This document shows, piece by piece, positions 14,592 through 22,450 of a stretch of 64,000 nucleotides of DNA. How positions within the stretch are numbered: the stretch's first letter is position 1; each line of letters begins with the position of its first letter. Position numbers and translations under genes: made by a program. The notes under the pieces are model-generated. The model was not told where the DNA came from and did no database searches. It saw only the letters and a program-made list of their open reading frames with translations. The stretch is from a virus. Location of the stretch: positions 1 through 64,000 of the IMG/VR virus record IMGVR_UViG_3300049259_000177. One strand, given 5' to 3'.

Positions 14592-15133
14592 GCCGCCCGC
14601 TCGGCCTCGGTGAGCGACGCCCAGCACTTGCCCTTGACACCGCCGACCGGCGTGCCGGGTTCGAGCGGCGCGGCCATCCGGCGCACGTGCAGCGCCTTCG
14701 CGCGCTTGACGGCTCCGTCGGCGGTGAGCGCCCGGCGCGCGTTGCACGAGCAGCCGGGCACTGCCATCTCCGCCTGCCACGGCCGGTGCGGGCGACGGAT
14801 AAGCCTTACGCGGCGCCATAAGGCTTGCCGGTAAGCCTTACGGGACGAGCGGACCGTGACCGGATGGATCGTGTCGACGGTCACTCGGCCGGTAAGCGCC
14901 CGCCACAGCAGTTCCCGCGTCGGCCACCACTTGTGGGTCCACCACCCGATCCGGTAGGCGGTGGTCGGCGGGTTCAGTGAGCCCCGTTCGACGCCGAGCA
15001 CCACGAGGCCGTCGTCGCGTCGGCGTTGCAGGGTGTTCTCGATCGCGACGCGCTGGCCGAGGTTCCTCGGCTCCATCTCCTCGACGTAGCGCTGAATGTC
15101 CGGGTCGATCCGGCCGTGCGTCGGGTCCCTCAA
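14585..15133 (-). CDS. Hypothetical basic protein, 182 aa
   Basis: TTG start (LRDPTHGRIDPDIQRYVEEM) supported by GGGAGGG seven bases upstream and an overlap with the previous stop; a GTG or ATG about 15 codons later is possible. Basic and Trp-rich centre (RIGWWTHKWWPTRELLWRAL), then CSCN near residue 140. May bind nucleic acid. No family recognised. Confidence 0.65.
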   Translation of the reverse strand: MRDPTHGRIDPDIQRYVEEMEPRNLGQRVAIENTLQRRRDDGLVVLGVERGSLNPPTTAYRIGWWTHKWWPTRELLWRALTGRVTVDTIHPVTVRSSRKAYRQALWRRVRLIRRPHRPWQAEMAVPGCSCNARRALTADGAVKRAKALHVRRMAAPLEPGTPVGGVKGKCWASLTEAERAAC

Positions 15134-15366
15134 TCGACGGCCCTCCCACCCTGGCCGGGCCTGCCGCGCGCCACGCCGGAGCCGGAAGCCGCCGCCCGCT
15201 CGCGGGCCCGACGTCTTGCGTCCTGCCAGTCGGTGTAGCCGTCGTAGAGCCGTTCCTTCTCCCACGCCCGGCGCCGGTAGTCGGCGTTGCGCAGCGGTGC
15301 GAGCAGGCACACCCACAGCGCGCCGTTCGCGCCGCACAGCAGACCGGCGATCGCGGCGGCGGTCAT
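15130..15366 (-). CDS. Membrane-anchored small protein, 78 aa
   Basis: Begins MTAAAIAGLLCGANGALWVC with one hydrophobic N-terminal segment, then an Arg/Ala-rich helical domain. The layout suggests a single N-terminal anchor with a cytoplasmic basic tail. 4-bp overlap with the gene upstream. Confidence 0.65.
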   Translation of the reverse strand: MTAAAIAGLLCGANGALWVCLLAPLRNADYRRRAWEKERLYDGYTDWQDARRRARERAAASGSGVARGRPGQGGRAVD

Positions 15367-15683
15367 GCCGTCTGCTCGCGGGCCTTCGCCGTAACCTCGT
15401 CGTCGTGCCACGGGTCCAGGCAGAGGTTGACCTCGCCGCCGTCGGCTTGCATGGCCGGATGCAGGTTCGGCGCCTTCGAGTCGCAGCGTGGACAGCGCGG
15501 CGGTTTCGACAGGAGCCCGGCGAGCGGCACGTCCGGTAGGGAGCCGACCCGGTAGATCGTCGCGGGCATGTCGGTCGACTCGTTGCCGTAGTGGTCGACG
15601 GCGACGACGCGGCACGAGTCGGAGGCACGCAGCACGTCAGCGTCGTCTTCCTCCATCCGCAGGAGCACGGTGACCTCAGCCAT
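15363..15683 (-). CDS. Hypothetical protein with CPRC motif, 106 aa
   Basis: Begins MAEVTVLLRMEEDDADVLRA. A CPRC pair at residue 64 and a later Cys/His (CLDPWHDD) may hold zinc. The N-terminal half appears beta-rich. Overlaps the 388-aa gene by 8 bp. Confidence 0.7.
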   Translation of the reverse strand: MAEVTVLLRMEEDDADVLRASDSCRVVAVDHYGNESTDMPATIYRVGSLPDVPLAGLLSKPPRCPRCDSKAPNLHPAMQADGGEVNLCLDPWHDDEVTAKAREQTA

Positions 15684-16842
15684 CGGAGCGCTCCCCGACA
15701 CCGAGCCCGTGCGTGTCGACGAGTTCGACCTTGACCTCGCCGTGCTCGATCTCAGGATGCTCGGCGTTGAGGTGTTCGTGCAGGGCGGCGCCGAGTTCCC
15801 GGCTGGCCGGAGCGGCGATGCGCCGCTCCGGGTGGTGGCCGACCTCGACAACGAACGACTCGCCGCAGGTCGGGCAGGAAGTGACGACCGCGAGATCGAG
15901 CGGACCGTCGGCGAACTCGACCGGCTCGACCGGTGGTGGCGGCGGGACGCGCTGCCAGCCCGCTTCGCGCATCTCTTGCTCGTCGAGGGTCTCGATCGTG
16001 ATGCCCAGGTTGTCGGGCAGCGCGAGCATCAGCGCCGCACCGGCTTCGGCGCGCAGCAGGTTGCCGAGACCGTCGAACTCCGAGGCGTCGACGGCGGCGG
16101 CTTCGCTGATGTGCAGCACGACGACCCGGCCCTGCATGTCGAGGGAACCGAGGACCTGGCGCGCGGTCTCGGTCATCAGCGCCCGCCAGTTGTCCGGCAG
16201 AGCCTCCCACAACGTCTGCGTCTCTTCCGGCACGCGCAGGTCGAAATCGGGCGCGAGGCGCTGGTAGGTGTCGTGGAACAGCCGCGCGACGGTAACGGCG
16301 GCGCGGTCCACCCGGGTCGGCTCGACGATGCGCAGCCCGTCGTCGAGGATGGCGTCGACCGCGAGGCGCGCGACGTGGGCGGCATACGTCGCGCACTTGC
16401 CGACGTGCCCGCACTCATCCGGAGCCGGGTGCCCGCCGACGACAGGCCCGAGCGCGGTCGCGACGGTCTTCCAGGCGATCCAGCGCGGCTGCTGCGACTG
16501 GCGCGGGTCGGCGGGCACCCATTCGCGCTCCGGCTCGCCTTCGGTTTGCTCGCGGATGATCGCGGGCTCACGGAACGCGGCGGTCGCATGGTCGGTGTCG
16601 ATGAGGTACTCGACGGCGACGATCTGTTCGCGGACCTGCGGCGGCCAGGTCTGCGGTGGCTCACCTTCGGCGATGGCGAAGCCGTGCGAGTTCGCCCACG
16701 TGCGCGGGTCGACCCACTTGCCGTCGGCGGCCTTGATCGCGAGCGCGTTGAGCGCCCGCACGCCAGGGGTGACGTCGAAGGTGGTGCCGTCGAGCGGGCC
16801 GCCTTCGCACGTGACCGTGACAGTGTCCGTCGTCTCCGTCAT
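15676..16842 (-). CDS. Large hypothetical protein, 388 aa, leaderless start
   Basis: Begins MTETTDTVTVTCEGGPLDGT. The largest protein of this block. A CPTCGE pair near residue 320 and HEHLNAEHPE further on suggest a C2H2-like zinc finger close to the C-terminus; the middle is helical and acidic. No ribosome-binding site precedes the ATG. Instead a TAGTCT -10 box ends seven bases before it, so the mRNA should begin at or next to the start codon. Heads the leftward run of genes to 11319. No known family. Confidence 0.75.
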   Translation of the reverse strand: MTETTDTVTVTCEGGPLDGTTFDVTPGVRALNALAIKAADGKWVDPRTWANSHGFAIAEGEPPQTWPPQVREQIVAVEYLIDTDHATAAFREPAIIREQTEGEPEREWVPADPRQSQQPRWIAWKTVATALGPVVGGHPAPDECGHVGKCATYAAHVARLAVDAILDDGLRIVEPTRVDRAAVTVARLFHDTYQRLAPDFDLRVPEETQTLWEALPDNWRALMTETARQVLGSLDMQGRVVVLHISEAAAVDASEFDGLGNLLRAEAGAALMLALPDNLGITIETLDEQEMREAGWQRVPPPPPVEPVEFADGPLDLAVVTSCPTCGESFVVEVGHHPERRIAAPASRELGAALHEHLNAEHPEIEHGEVKVELVDTHGLGVGERSDG

Positions 16843-16849
16843 GGCGAGC

Positions 16850-16879
16850 AGACTAGAGCCCACGGAGCCGCTAGTGGCG
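16850..16879 (-). promoter_or_regulatory. Class II promoter, leaderless
   Basis: Minus strand CGCCACTA (16872-16879), 16 bp, TAGTCT (16850-16855), then seven bases to the ATG at 16842. The first box contains the stop codon of the helix-turn-helix gene upstream (Arg-His-stop). Same layout as at 25.26 and 45.97 kb. Confidence 0.6.
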
Positions 16880-17602
16880 CGTCACTCCGCGACGTCGGTT
16901 GATCGTCGGCTGCGGGCTCGACGGGTCGATTCCCCGCTGCTTGCACTCCTGCTCCCAGGTGCGCAACAAGGCCGCGTACCGGCGTGCGTGGACGAACACG
17001 CGGGTCATCGGTGGACGGCGCCCGTTCTCGATCTTGCTCAGTGCGGTGTGGCCGATGCCGAGATGCTGCTCGACAGCGGTGGTGGTGATGCGCAGGGCTC
17101 GGCGCATGTTCTTCGCCTTACCGGAGGAGACCATCTCGGCGACGTAGCAGCGGTCATCCTCGGTCTCGCGACGGTACTGCTCGGCCTTCTCTCGCATCGC
17201 AGCGCGGGCGGCACGGCGTGCGACTATCGCCCGGCCGGTGTCACTCGCCAGGTAGCGGGCTCGGCGCCGCGCCGACTGGTCGGCGCGGCGCTGCGTGCAG
17301 CCGGGGCAGTCGGGGTCTGTCGTCACCCCGGGATGCAGGCGGTGTCGGTAGCGCCACAGACGGTTGTGCCCGGGCCACCAGTCCTCGTGGCCGTAGAGGC
17401 GGCGCAACGTCGACGGTGACGTGGTGAGCCTCCGCGCGGCCTCGACGACGCCGTACTCGCGGACGAGGCGGCGAACTTCGGTCCTGCTGATCTGGACACC
17501 GCCGCCGGTGCACCATGTGGTGCTGTGCGGGCGGTGGTGCGGGCGGAGCGCGCCGGTCGCGAAGGTGCCGACCTCGCGGTGACAAGTCGGACACGAACGC
17601 AT
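16871..17602 (-). CDS. Zinc-ribbon and helix-turn-helix protein, 243 aa
   Basis: N-terminal CPTC zinc knuckle, then a first HTH-like segment (SRTEVRRLVREYGVVEAARR with LTTSPSTLRR), a basic linker with CPGC, and an XRE-type HTH near residues 165-200 (ITTTAVEQHLGIGHTALSKI, ENGRRPPM). It is the strongest transcription-regulator candidate on the minus strand and lies next to a divergent promoter region, so it may control the plus genes at 17.7 kb. Six bases upstream of the ATG is TAACGT, a possible -10 box, and no ribosome-binding site is visible. Confidence 0.75.
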   Translation of the reverse strand: MRSCPTCHREVGTFATGALRPHHRPHSTTWCTGGGVQISRTEVRRLVREYGVVEAARRLTTSPSTLRRLYGHEDWWPGHNRLWRYRHRLHPGVTTDPDCPGCTQRRADQSARRRARYLASDTGRAIVARRAARAAMREKAEQYRRETEDDRCYVAEMVSSGKAKNMRRALRITTTAVEQHLGIGHTALSKIENGRRPPMTRVFVHARRYAALLRTWEQECKQRGIDPSSPQPTINRRRGVTRH

Positions 17603-17618
17603 GCCGAGACGTTACGCC
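17590..17618 (+). promoter_or_regulatory. Divergent promoter region between 17602 and 17661
   Basis: On the plus strand GACACGA (17590-17596), 16 bp, TACGCC (17613-17618) is one or two mismatches from the class II consensus and points at the plus-strand genes. On the minus strand TAACGT (17609-17614) lies six bases before the ATG of the HTH gene. The two start sites would overlap. Weak evidence from motif similarity only. Confidence 0.35.
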
Positions 17619-17660
17619 GTGACGCGCCTTCGGTGCCGCGTCATGTGGGACGGTGACGTC

Positions 17661-18044
17661 ATGTGCACAGCAACAACCACCGTCAGCCCATACACCGGGC
17701 ACGGCCATCTCGTCTCCGGGCTCAGCGACAAAGGCTGGGACAAGCCGGACGCCGTCGCCCGGTGCGGCGGGGTCGGGATCTGCCCCTCGTGCTCGACGGA
17801 TGCCGCGCGCATCAAGATGGCGACCCGGGAGAGCCCCGAGCCGGGCCAGCCGCATTCGATCGACTCGGACCCGGAGTTCTACTCCGGGCTCACCATGTGG
17901 GGGACAGCGGTCTCTGCGCAGGTCAGCGACACGACGGTCGTCCTGCATCCGACGAACAGCCTCCTCGACGTCGAGATGCCACACACCGACGCCCGACGCT
18001 TGCGCGACCTGCTCAACGTCGCGACCGCACGCGGGTACCTGTAG
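17661..18044 (+). CDS. Hypothetical protein, 127 aa
   Basis: Begins MCTATTTVSPYTGHGHLVSG. First gene of the plus-strand run to 20.77 kb. A CPSC pair at about residue 45 sits in a Gly-rich loop; the C-terminal half (VVLHPTNSLLDVEMPHTDAR) resembles a small regulatory domain, but no family is recognised. An in-frame ATG 18 bases upstream is an alternative start. Confidence 0.65.
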   Translation: MCTATTTVSPYTGHGHLVSGLSDKGWDKPDAVARCGGVGICPSCSTDAARIKMATRESPEPGQPHSIDSDPEFYSGLTMWGTAVSAQVSDTTVVLHPTNSLLDVEMPHTDARRLRDLLNVATARGYL

Positions 18045-18046
18045 CC

Positions 18047-18256
18047 GTGGAGGTCCCCTACACCGGCACCCGGATCGACCCGCAGGACGGCGGCTTGGTC
18101 CACGTCTACGCCGATCCGGAGACAGGTGTGGTCGTGCTGGACGTGAACGACGCCTCCGGCGACGCCACGACGGTCCGGCTCGCGCCGGAAGAGGCGGCGA
18201 TCCTCGCGGTGAACCTGCTGCGTGACCGCTCGATGCTCGTAAACGGTTCGGGATGA
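18047..18256 (+). CDS. Hypothetical protein, 69 aa
   Basis: GTG start (VEVPYTGTRIDPQDGGLVHV). Beta-rich with a helix AILAVNLLRDRSML near the end. It resembles, in its second half, the LLDVEMP...ARRLRDLL segment of the preceding gene, so the two may be distant paralogues. Overlaps the nuclease gene by 4 bp. Confidence 0.6.
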   Translation: MEVPYTGTRIDPQDGGLVHVYADPETGVVVLDVNDASGDATTVRLAPEEAAILAVNLLRDRSMLVNGSG

Positions 18257-18858
18257 AGCAGCGCGTAGTGCTCGCGGCGACCGTTGCGATTGGCGGCGTC
18301 GCGATTGGTGTCGGTGTCGCCGCCTCGCAAGGTGGACCGGCGGTACGCACGACGGTTGCGGCCAGCGCCCCGCCGTCGAGCCTGCCGTCGAGCCTCGTGC
18401 TGCCACCGCGCTGGACCGCGACGCTGGACTACGTGATCGACGGTGATACGCAGCGGGTGATCGTCGACCTCGGTGGCGTCACCGGCTACAACGACCGGGC
18501 GTTGTGGAGTCATCTCGACGTCGTCGGCCACCGGTTGCTCGTCGACGTCGACGTCCGTGACGAAGGGATCAATGCCGCCGAGCACGACACCGCTGCCGGG
18601 AAGGCGGCGATCTCCTGGTCCAAGGCGTGGTTCCTGGTCAACCCTGGCCCGTACACGCTGACGACGACCGAGACCGATGCCGGGGCGTTCGACAAGTACG
18701 GCCGGTTCCTCGGCGTCATCACCGCGAAAGACGGCCGGACCTACAACGTCGACGCGGTGCATGCGGGCTACGCGTCCCCGTACGCCGGTACCGGGACGAA
18801 GCCGGTGCCGGGATATCCGCCGACACTGGCGCCAAATGTCAGCCCGGCATACGGCTGA
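18253..18858 (+). CDS. Secreted staphylococcal-nuclease-like protein, 201 aa
   Basis: An N-terminal signal sequence (MKQRVVLAATVAIGGVAIGV) is followed by the SNase core: YVIDGDTQRVIVDLG (DGDT at residues 63-66, a calcium-binding loop in the family) and FDKYGRFLGVI, the conserved DxYGR motif. SNase-like enzymes cleave DNA or RNA. An exported or membrane-tethered nuclease could degrade competing DNA outside the membrane or act at entry. The arginine and glutamate of the classical active site are less clear here, so activity is uncertain. Confidence 0.75.
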   Translation: MKQRVVLAATVAIGGVAIGVGVAASQGGPAVRTTVAASAPPSSLPSSLVLPPRWTATLDYVIDGDTQRVIVDLGGVTGYNDRALWSHLDVVGHRLLVDVDVRDEGINAAEHDTAAGKAAISWSKAWFLVNPGPYTLTTTETDAGAFDKYGRFLGVITAKDGRTYNVDAVHAGYASPYAGTGTKPVPGYPPTLAPNVSPAYG

Positions 18859-18887
18859 GGTTGAGACATCAAGCAGATGGAGGGGCA

Positions 18888-19139
18888 GTGGCACTGACCT
18901 GGAACATGAAGTTCACCCGCGACAGCCAGGGCCGGGCGACGAAGGTCGTCGGCACCACGAAGGTGAACAGCCGACCGGCAAGCATGGAGATCACCCGCAA
19001 GCGGGTGCGCCTCTCGATCGAGGGCACGATCAGCGCTGCGACACCGGAGCGCCTCGCCGAGTTCGCGCAGGTCGCCGCCAACATGCAGAACGACATGGAG
19101 GCGCAGTTCGCCCGGGGCGGCGCCCCGCTGCCCGGGTGA
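18888..19139 (+). CDS. Hypothetical protein, 83 aa
   Basis: GTG start with GGAGGGG upstream (VALTWNMKFTRDSQGRATKV). Beta-rich N-terminus, then a helix rich in Ala and Gln (LAEFAQVAANMQNDMEAQFA). No family recognised. Overlaps the next gene by 4 bp. Confidence 0.7.
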   Translation: MALTWNMKFTRDSQGRATKVVGTTKVNSRPASMEITRKRVRLSIEGTISAATPERLAEFAQVAANMQNDMEAQFARGGAPLPG

Positions 19140-19441
19140 GTCACGCCACCCTGTACGTGCGCTTCGCTGACGGCGCGGTCCGCTACGGCTGGTACGACGG
19201 CTCGAACGACGTCGTGCTCGCGCCGTTGTTCGACACGCCACAGGAGGTGTGGGCTCGCCGCCCGCAGACCGGCGCTCACGGTCACGGCGGCGAGCCGGTG
19301 CGGTTGGCAACCGACTACGGCGGTGGGTCGTCCTGGGACGGCCGGGCGACCCACGAGCACGTCATCGACGGCGGCGCGCAGGACTGGCCGGGCTACGAGG
19401 CGGGGCTGCCGACCTGGGCGCGTTACCCGGACAGCCGGTGA
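19136..19441 (+). CDS. Hypothetical protein, 101 aa
   Basis: GTG start (VSHATLYVRFADGAVRYGWY). A beta-rich domain with conserved-looking Gly/Trp/Tyr residues and a Gly-Gly-Gly-Ser turn. Function unknown. 4-bp overlaps on both sides. Confidence 0.7.
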   Translation: MSHATLYVRFADGAVRYGWYDGSNDVVLAPLFDTPQEVWARRPQTGAHGHGGEPVRLATDYGGGSSWDGRATHEHVIDGGAQDWPGYEAGLPTWARYPDSR

Positions 19442-19830
19442 GGTGGTACTGGAAGTACCGCCGCTGGTTGCACCGCGATTGGAACTGGGGGAAGCGCCGC
19501 CCGCTCACGGGCTCCCATGACGTCGGCCGCTGGTCGGCGAGCGTCGACGTGACCGGATTGAACGTCCCGCAGGTCAAGGTCTACGGCGAAGGCGAGGACT
19601 ACGCCTACGTCATGATCGGCTACGGCTCGCCGGGCAGCGATCCGGTGCTGCGCCTCGAAGTCGACCTTGAAGGCACCGCGCTCGGGCGGGCGATCGCATG
19701 GACGTGGTGGCGGGCCCGGCAGGCCCGGCACTGGGACTGGCGTCGTGAAGCGCCGCAGACTACTGCGGCGGCGGCAGAATCGACGGGTGAAGACGAGCCT
19801 GACGAACGAGGAACTCCGGTCGCTGAGTAA
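19438..19830 (+). CDS. Hypothetical Trp-rich protein, 130 aa
   Basis: GTG start (VRWYWKYRRWLHRDWNWGKR). The N-terminal 20 residues are extremely rich in Trp and Arg, and another WTWWRARQARHWDWRR stretch follows near residue 100; such segments often bind membranes or nucleic acids. A beta-rich core lies between. The C-terminus is acidic. Confidence 0.65.
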   Translation: MRWYWKYRRWLHRDWNWGKRRPLTGSHDVGRWSASVDVTGLNVPQVKVYGEGEDYAYVMIGYGSPGSDPVLRLEVDLEGTALGRAIAWTWWRARQARHWDWRREAPQTTAAAAESTGEDEPDERGTPVAE

Positions 19831-20116
19831 GCGACTGGAAGACACGTACGGCGACGACTCGATCCCGACGATCGAGACGCACTACCTGCGCGGCGAGCAC
19901 GACGAGCCCGGCGCCCCGTTCCTGTGCGCGTACTCACGACCGTTGACGATGGGCCAGCATGACTGCCGGTACCGACGCCGGGACCCGGTCGTGATGTGGC
20001 TGCACGTGCACTTCACCGGCCACGGCTTGTCATTCGTCGGCGGCACGACCCCGGAGCGGGTGCTCGCCATGCTCGATGCCGGGACGTTGGAGCGCACGCC
20101 GGTGGGGGCGCGCTGA
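19787..20116 (+). CDS. Hypothetical protein, 109 aa
   Basis: GTG start (VKTSLTNEELRSLSKRLEDT) inside the end of the previous gene; another GTG 42 bases upstream would add an Arg-rich leader. Contains HYLRGEH, CAYSRPLTMGQHDC and WLHVHFTGHG, a His/Cys pattern that could bind metal. Function unknown. Confidence 0.6.
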   Translation: MKTSLTNEELRSLSKRLEDTYGDDSIPTIETHYLRGEHDEPGAPFLCAYSRPLTMGQHDCRYRRRDPVVMWLHVHFTGHGLSFVGGTTPERVLAMLDAGTLERTPVGAR

Positions 20117-20298
20117 TGAGCATCAGCCCCAAGCAGCGCGACGTGCTCGATCAACTGACGATCGCCGGTGCGTTGACTCTCGACGAGTTGAAGGCGCGGC
20201 TCGGCGCCGGTCACGGTGTGACCCAGGCGCTCGTTGCGCTCGTCCGCCGCCGGATGGTCGCAGTGACCGACGACGGCAAGTACCGGCGCACCCTGTGA
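20116..20298 (+). CDS. Winged-helix-like small protein, 60 aa
   Basis: Begins MSISPKQRDVLDQLTIAGAL. The order helix, TLDELKARLG, helix THQ-like (GVTQALVALVRRRMVAVTDD) with a short C-terminal wing is typical of minimal winged-helix repressors. TGATG overlap with the preceding gene. Could regulate this cluster; not proven. Confidence 0.65.
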   Translation: MSISPKQRDVLDQLTIAGALTLDELKARLGAGHGVTQALVALVRRRMVAVTDDGKYRRTL

Positions 20299-20771
20299 GG
20301 TGTCCTGAAGTCCTCGGGCTCCCGTTCGACTCGGGTCCACTGCCGGAGCCGCGCTGCCCGGTGTGCGGCGGCTGGATCGTCCGGCCGGTGCCGCCGCCGG
20401 ACAAGCGGATCACCTACGTGGTGAAGCGTGAGCGCTGGGTGAAGATCGGCATGACCGGCAACCCACCTGCCACGCCAGCGGCGGAGTCGCTCGCGGACGT
20501 GCTGCGCGACGTGCGCGCGTGGGCGCGGCAGGGCCCGTCGGCGGTCAACTGGTCGAACCCGGGTGGCGCGCCGCCGTGGGGCACGCTCGTCGAGTCCGGC
20601 AACCCGATCTGCCGTGGCTGCGGCGTGCGACTGCTCACTCTCGGCTTCAACTGGGTGGACGAGGTAACCGGTAGCCGGATCTGCGGCGGCGACCCGGGCA
20701 CTGTGGATCAGTCCCACCAGTCCGGACCACCGCCGCCGTCCGCGCTGTCAGCGATCGACGCGACGCCTTAG
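20295..20771 (+). CDS. Hypothetical zinc-binding protein, 158 aa
   Basis: GTG start (VRCPEVLGLPFDSGPLPEPR). CPVCGG near residue 22 and CRGCG near residue 112 make a split four-cysteine site. Its TAG stop overlaps the TAA stop of the convergent minus-strand gene. Confidence 0.65.
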   Translation: MRCPEVLGLPFDSGPLPEPRCPVCGGWIVRPVPPPDKRITYVVKRERWVKIGMTGNPPATPAAESLADVLRDVRAWARQGPSAVNWSNPGGAPPWGTLVESGNPICRGCGVRLLTLGFNWVDEVTGSRICGGDPGTVDQSHQSGPPPPSALSAIDATP

Positions 20772-21880
20772 TCGTCGAGCACGGCGTCGTCTACGGGCAG
20801 GCCGGTGAGACTGCGCAGCGTGCATGCGACGGCCTGCACGATCTCGCGCTTCGCATGGGCGCTCAGGTCGACACGGGTAGCGCTCGGCGCGGGCATGTAG
20901 TGCATCACGTCCCACTGACCCGGCATGTCCGGCACCGGGACGCCGTCGACGGTGAGACCGCCGTCCTTCCAGCGGACGAAGAACTTGCCGCGCGGGTGCA
21001 CCGGCCGGAGGTAGCCCTGCCGGATGAGATGGCCGATCGTTGTTGACAGTGGTGCCTTCGTCACCTCATGGAGCGCAGCGACGGCGTCGTAGTACGCCTC
21101 CGCGCCGGAGCGCTGTGCGCCGGTCACGACCGCTTCGCCTTTGCCTTGTTCGGCGAGCCACGTGACGCCTTGGTGGATCGGCACCTCGCTCTTGTCGGCG
21201 TCGGGCCAGCCCAGTTGACGCAGCGTCTCGCGGGCGGACACGCACTCGTTCCAGAACCATGAGCGTTCGCGCAGCGCCCACTGTAGGTAGTCCTCGCCGG
21301 GCTCTGGTTTGATCTCGTCGCCGCCGGTGCCGACCTCGTAGTCCTCGGGGAACGGCGTCGAGGTGTCGTCGATCGTGAAGATCGTGCCGCCGTCGTCGAA
21401 GCCGATGCCAGGTGCGACGACCGCGCCGGACTCCTCGCGGCGCAGCCACATCGACGCGGGGCGGCCCTGAGCATCGGTCCACAGGGCCCACGTCCGATCG
21501 GCGTCCTCGACCATGACGCCCTGCCCACCGGCGACGCGTTCGAGCCGCAGTGCGTCCAGTTCGACGTGGCTGGGCGCCGAGCCGATGACCATCGAGCCGA
21601 TCGTGAGATCAAGGCGGCCGATCGCGTCGAGCGCGGCCGGGTCTTCGGTGCCGTGCGAGGTGTGGACGTGGCCGGTCTTGCTGTCGTGCCCGGGGATCGC
21701 CACGTGCTCGTGAATGACGGTGACGACCCAGTCTCGGCCGCCCATGTAGTGAGCGTCGACCTTGCCGACGACCCGGCTCGGGTCGCGCACGCCGTCGAGC
21801 ATCTCGGGGCCGGTGTCGACCCACTCGTCCATGCAGGCGGCGAGGTTCTTGGTCTCGGTGCGGATAACATGGCTGTGCAT
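20768..21880 (-). CDS. Large hypothetical protein, 370 aa
   Basis: Begins MHSHVIRTETKNLAACMDEW with GGAGG upstream. The first 130 residues are beta-rich (VVGKVDAHYMGGRDWVVTVI), the middle is acidic, and the C-terminal part contains a helix-rich section (YYDAVAALHEVTKAPLSTTI, GHLIRQGYLR) that could be a winged-helix domain. It stands alone between two strand switches. No family recognised. Confidence 0.7.
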   Translation of the reverse strand: MHSHVIRTETKNLAACMDEWVDTGPEMLDGVRDPSRVVGKVDAHYMGGRDWVVTVIHEHVAIPGHDSKTGHVHTSHGTEDPAALDAIGRLDLTIGSMVIGSAPSHVELDALRLERVAGGQGVMVEDADRTWALWTDAQGRPASMWLRREESGAVVAPGIGFDDGGTIFTIDDTSTPFPEDYEVGTGGDEIKPEPGEDYLQWALRERSWFWNECVSARETLRQLGWPDADKSEVPIHQGVTWLAEQGKGEAVVTGAQRSGAEAYYDAVAALHEVTKAPLSTTIGHLIRQGYLRPVHPRGKFFVRWKDGGLTVDGVPVPDMPGQWDVMHYMPAPSATRVDLSAHAKREIVQAVACTLRSLTGLPVDDAVLDD

Positions 21881-21959
21881 AGGGGCCTCCCTGGCTCCTC
21901 CGGCCTCGAAGTCACTTATCGAGGGCTCCGGTGAAGGTGCCAGCGTCGCACAGGTGTCC

Positions 21960-22002
21960 CCGGATCTCGGGCAGACTGTCCGGCTTTTGCGGACAGATCC
22001 GG
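21960..22002. repeat. Nested inverted repeat in a divergent intergenic region
   Basis: Outer arms CCGGATCT (21960-21967) and AGATCCGG (21995-22002) enclose a second pair CTGTCCG (21976-21982) and CGGACAG (21990-21996) with the loop GCTTTTG. The 246 bp between 21880 and 22127 hold no other supported feature. A control site for the divergent genes, or a structured RNA, are both possible. Confidence 0.5.
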
Positions 22003-22126
22003 CCGGTGCGGCGAGGCCCAGCGGGAGCAGAGTGTCGTCGCCACGCGGGCTCGCTCTGGCGGCACAGCCGCCTCGTCATCCGTCGCCGGGCCTCGCCGGA
22101 CAGAATGTCACGGTCAGGCGTCTTAG

Positions 22127-22441
22127 GTGGGTGTGGACACACACGACGCCATCACCAGACTCGCCACCCTGCTCGCCGAGATCACCGCTTGCTCGCATGA
22201 CACGCTCGGGACCAGTCGAGCCCAGCGGATCAACGCCTGCTGCTTCGAGATCGTGAGGGCGATGGACTTTCACCCGGACCCGCCACCGCGACAAGGGGGC
22301 ATGACGACCGAACCTTGTCCACATGTGGACAACCTCTGTGGAGATCTCTGTCCAACCGACACGACCGAGCGGTGTGTCCGGCCTACCGAACACTCAGGGC
22401 CGTGGCACGAAGGCGAGCGGCTGCGCTGGCGGCGCGCCTGA
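22127..22441 (+). CDS. Hypothetical protein, 104 aa
   Basis: GTG start (MGVDTHDAITRLATLLAEIT); a second GTG two codons later is equally likely. The N-terminal half is helical. The C-terminal half has a spaced set of Cys/His residues (CPHVDNLCGDLC, RCVRPTEHSG) like a zinc finger. It is a single plus-strand gene between two minus-strand blocks. Confidence 0.6.
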   Translation: MGVDTHDAITRLATLLAEITACSHDTLGTSRAQRINACCFEIVRAMDFHPDPPPRQGGMTTEPCPHVDNLCGDLCPTDTTERCVRPTEHSGPWHEGERLRWRRA

Positions 22442-22450
22442 CGCCGTCGC

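Noticed and set aside
15670-16902. Plus-strand open frame of 410 codons
   Set aside because: Antisense to the 388-aa gene, which has normal composition, a defined start and coupled neighbours.
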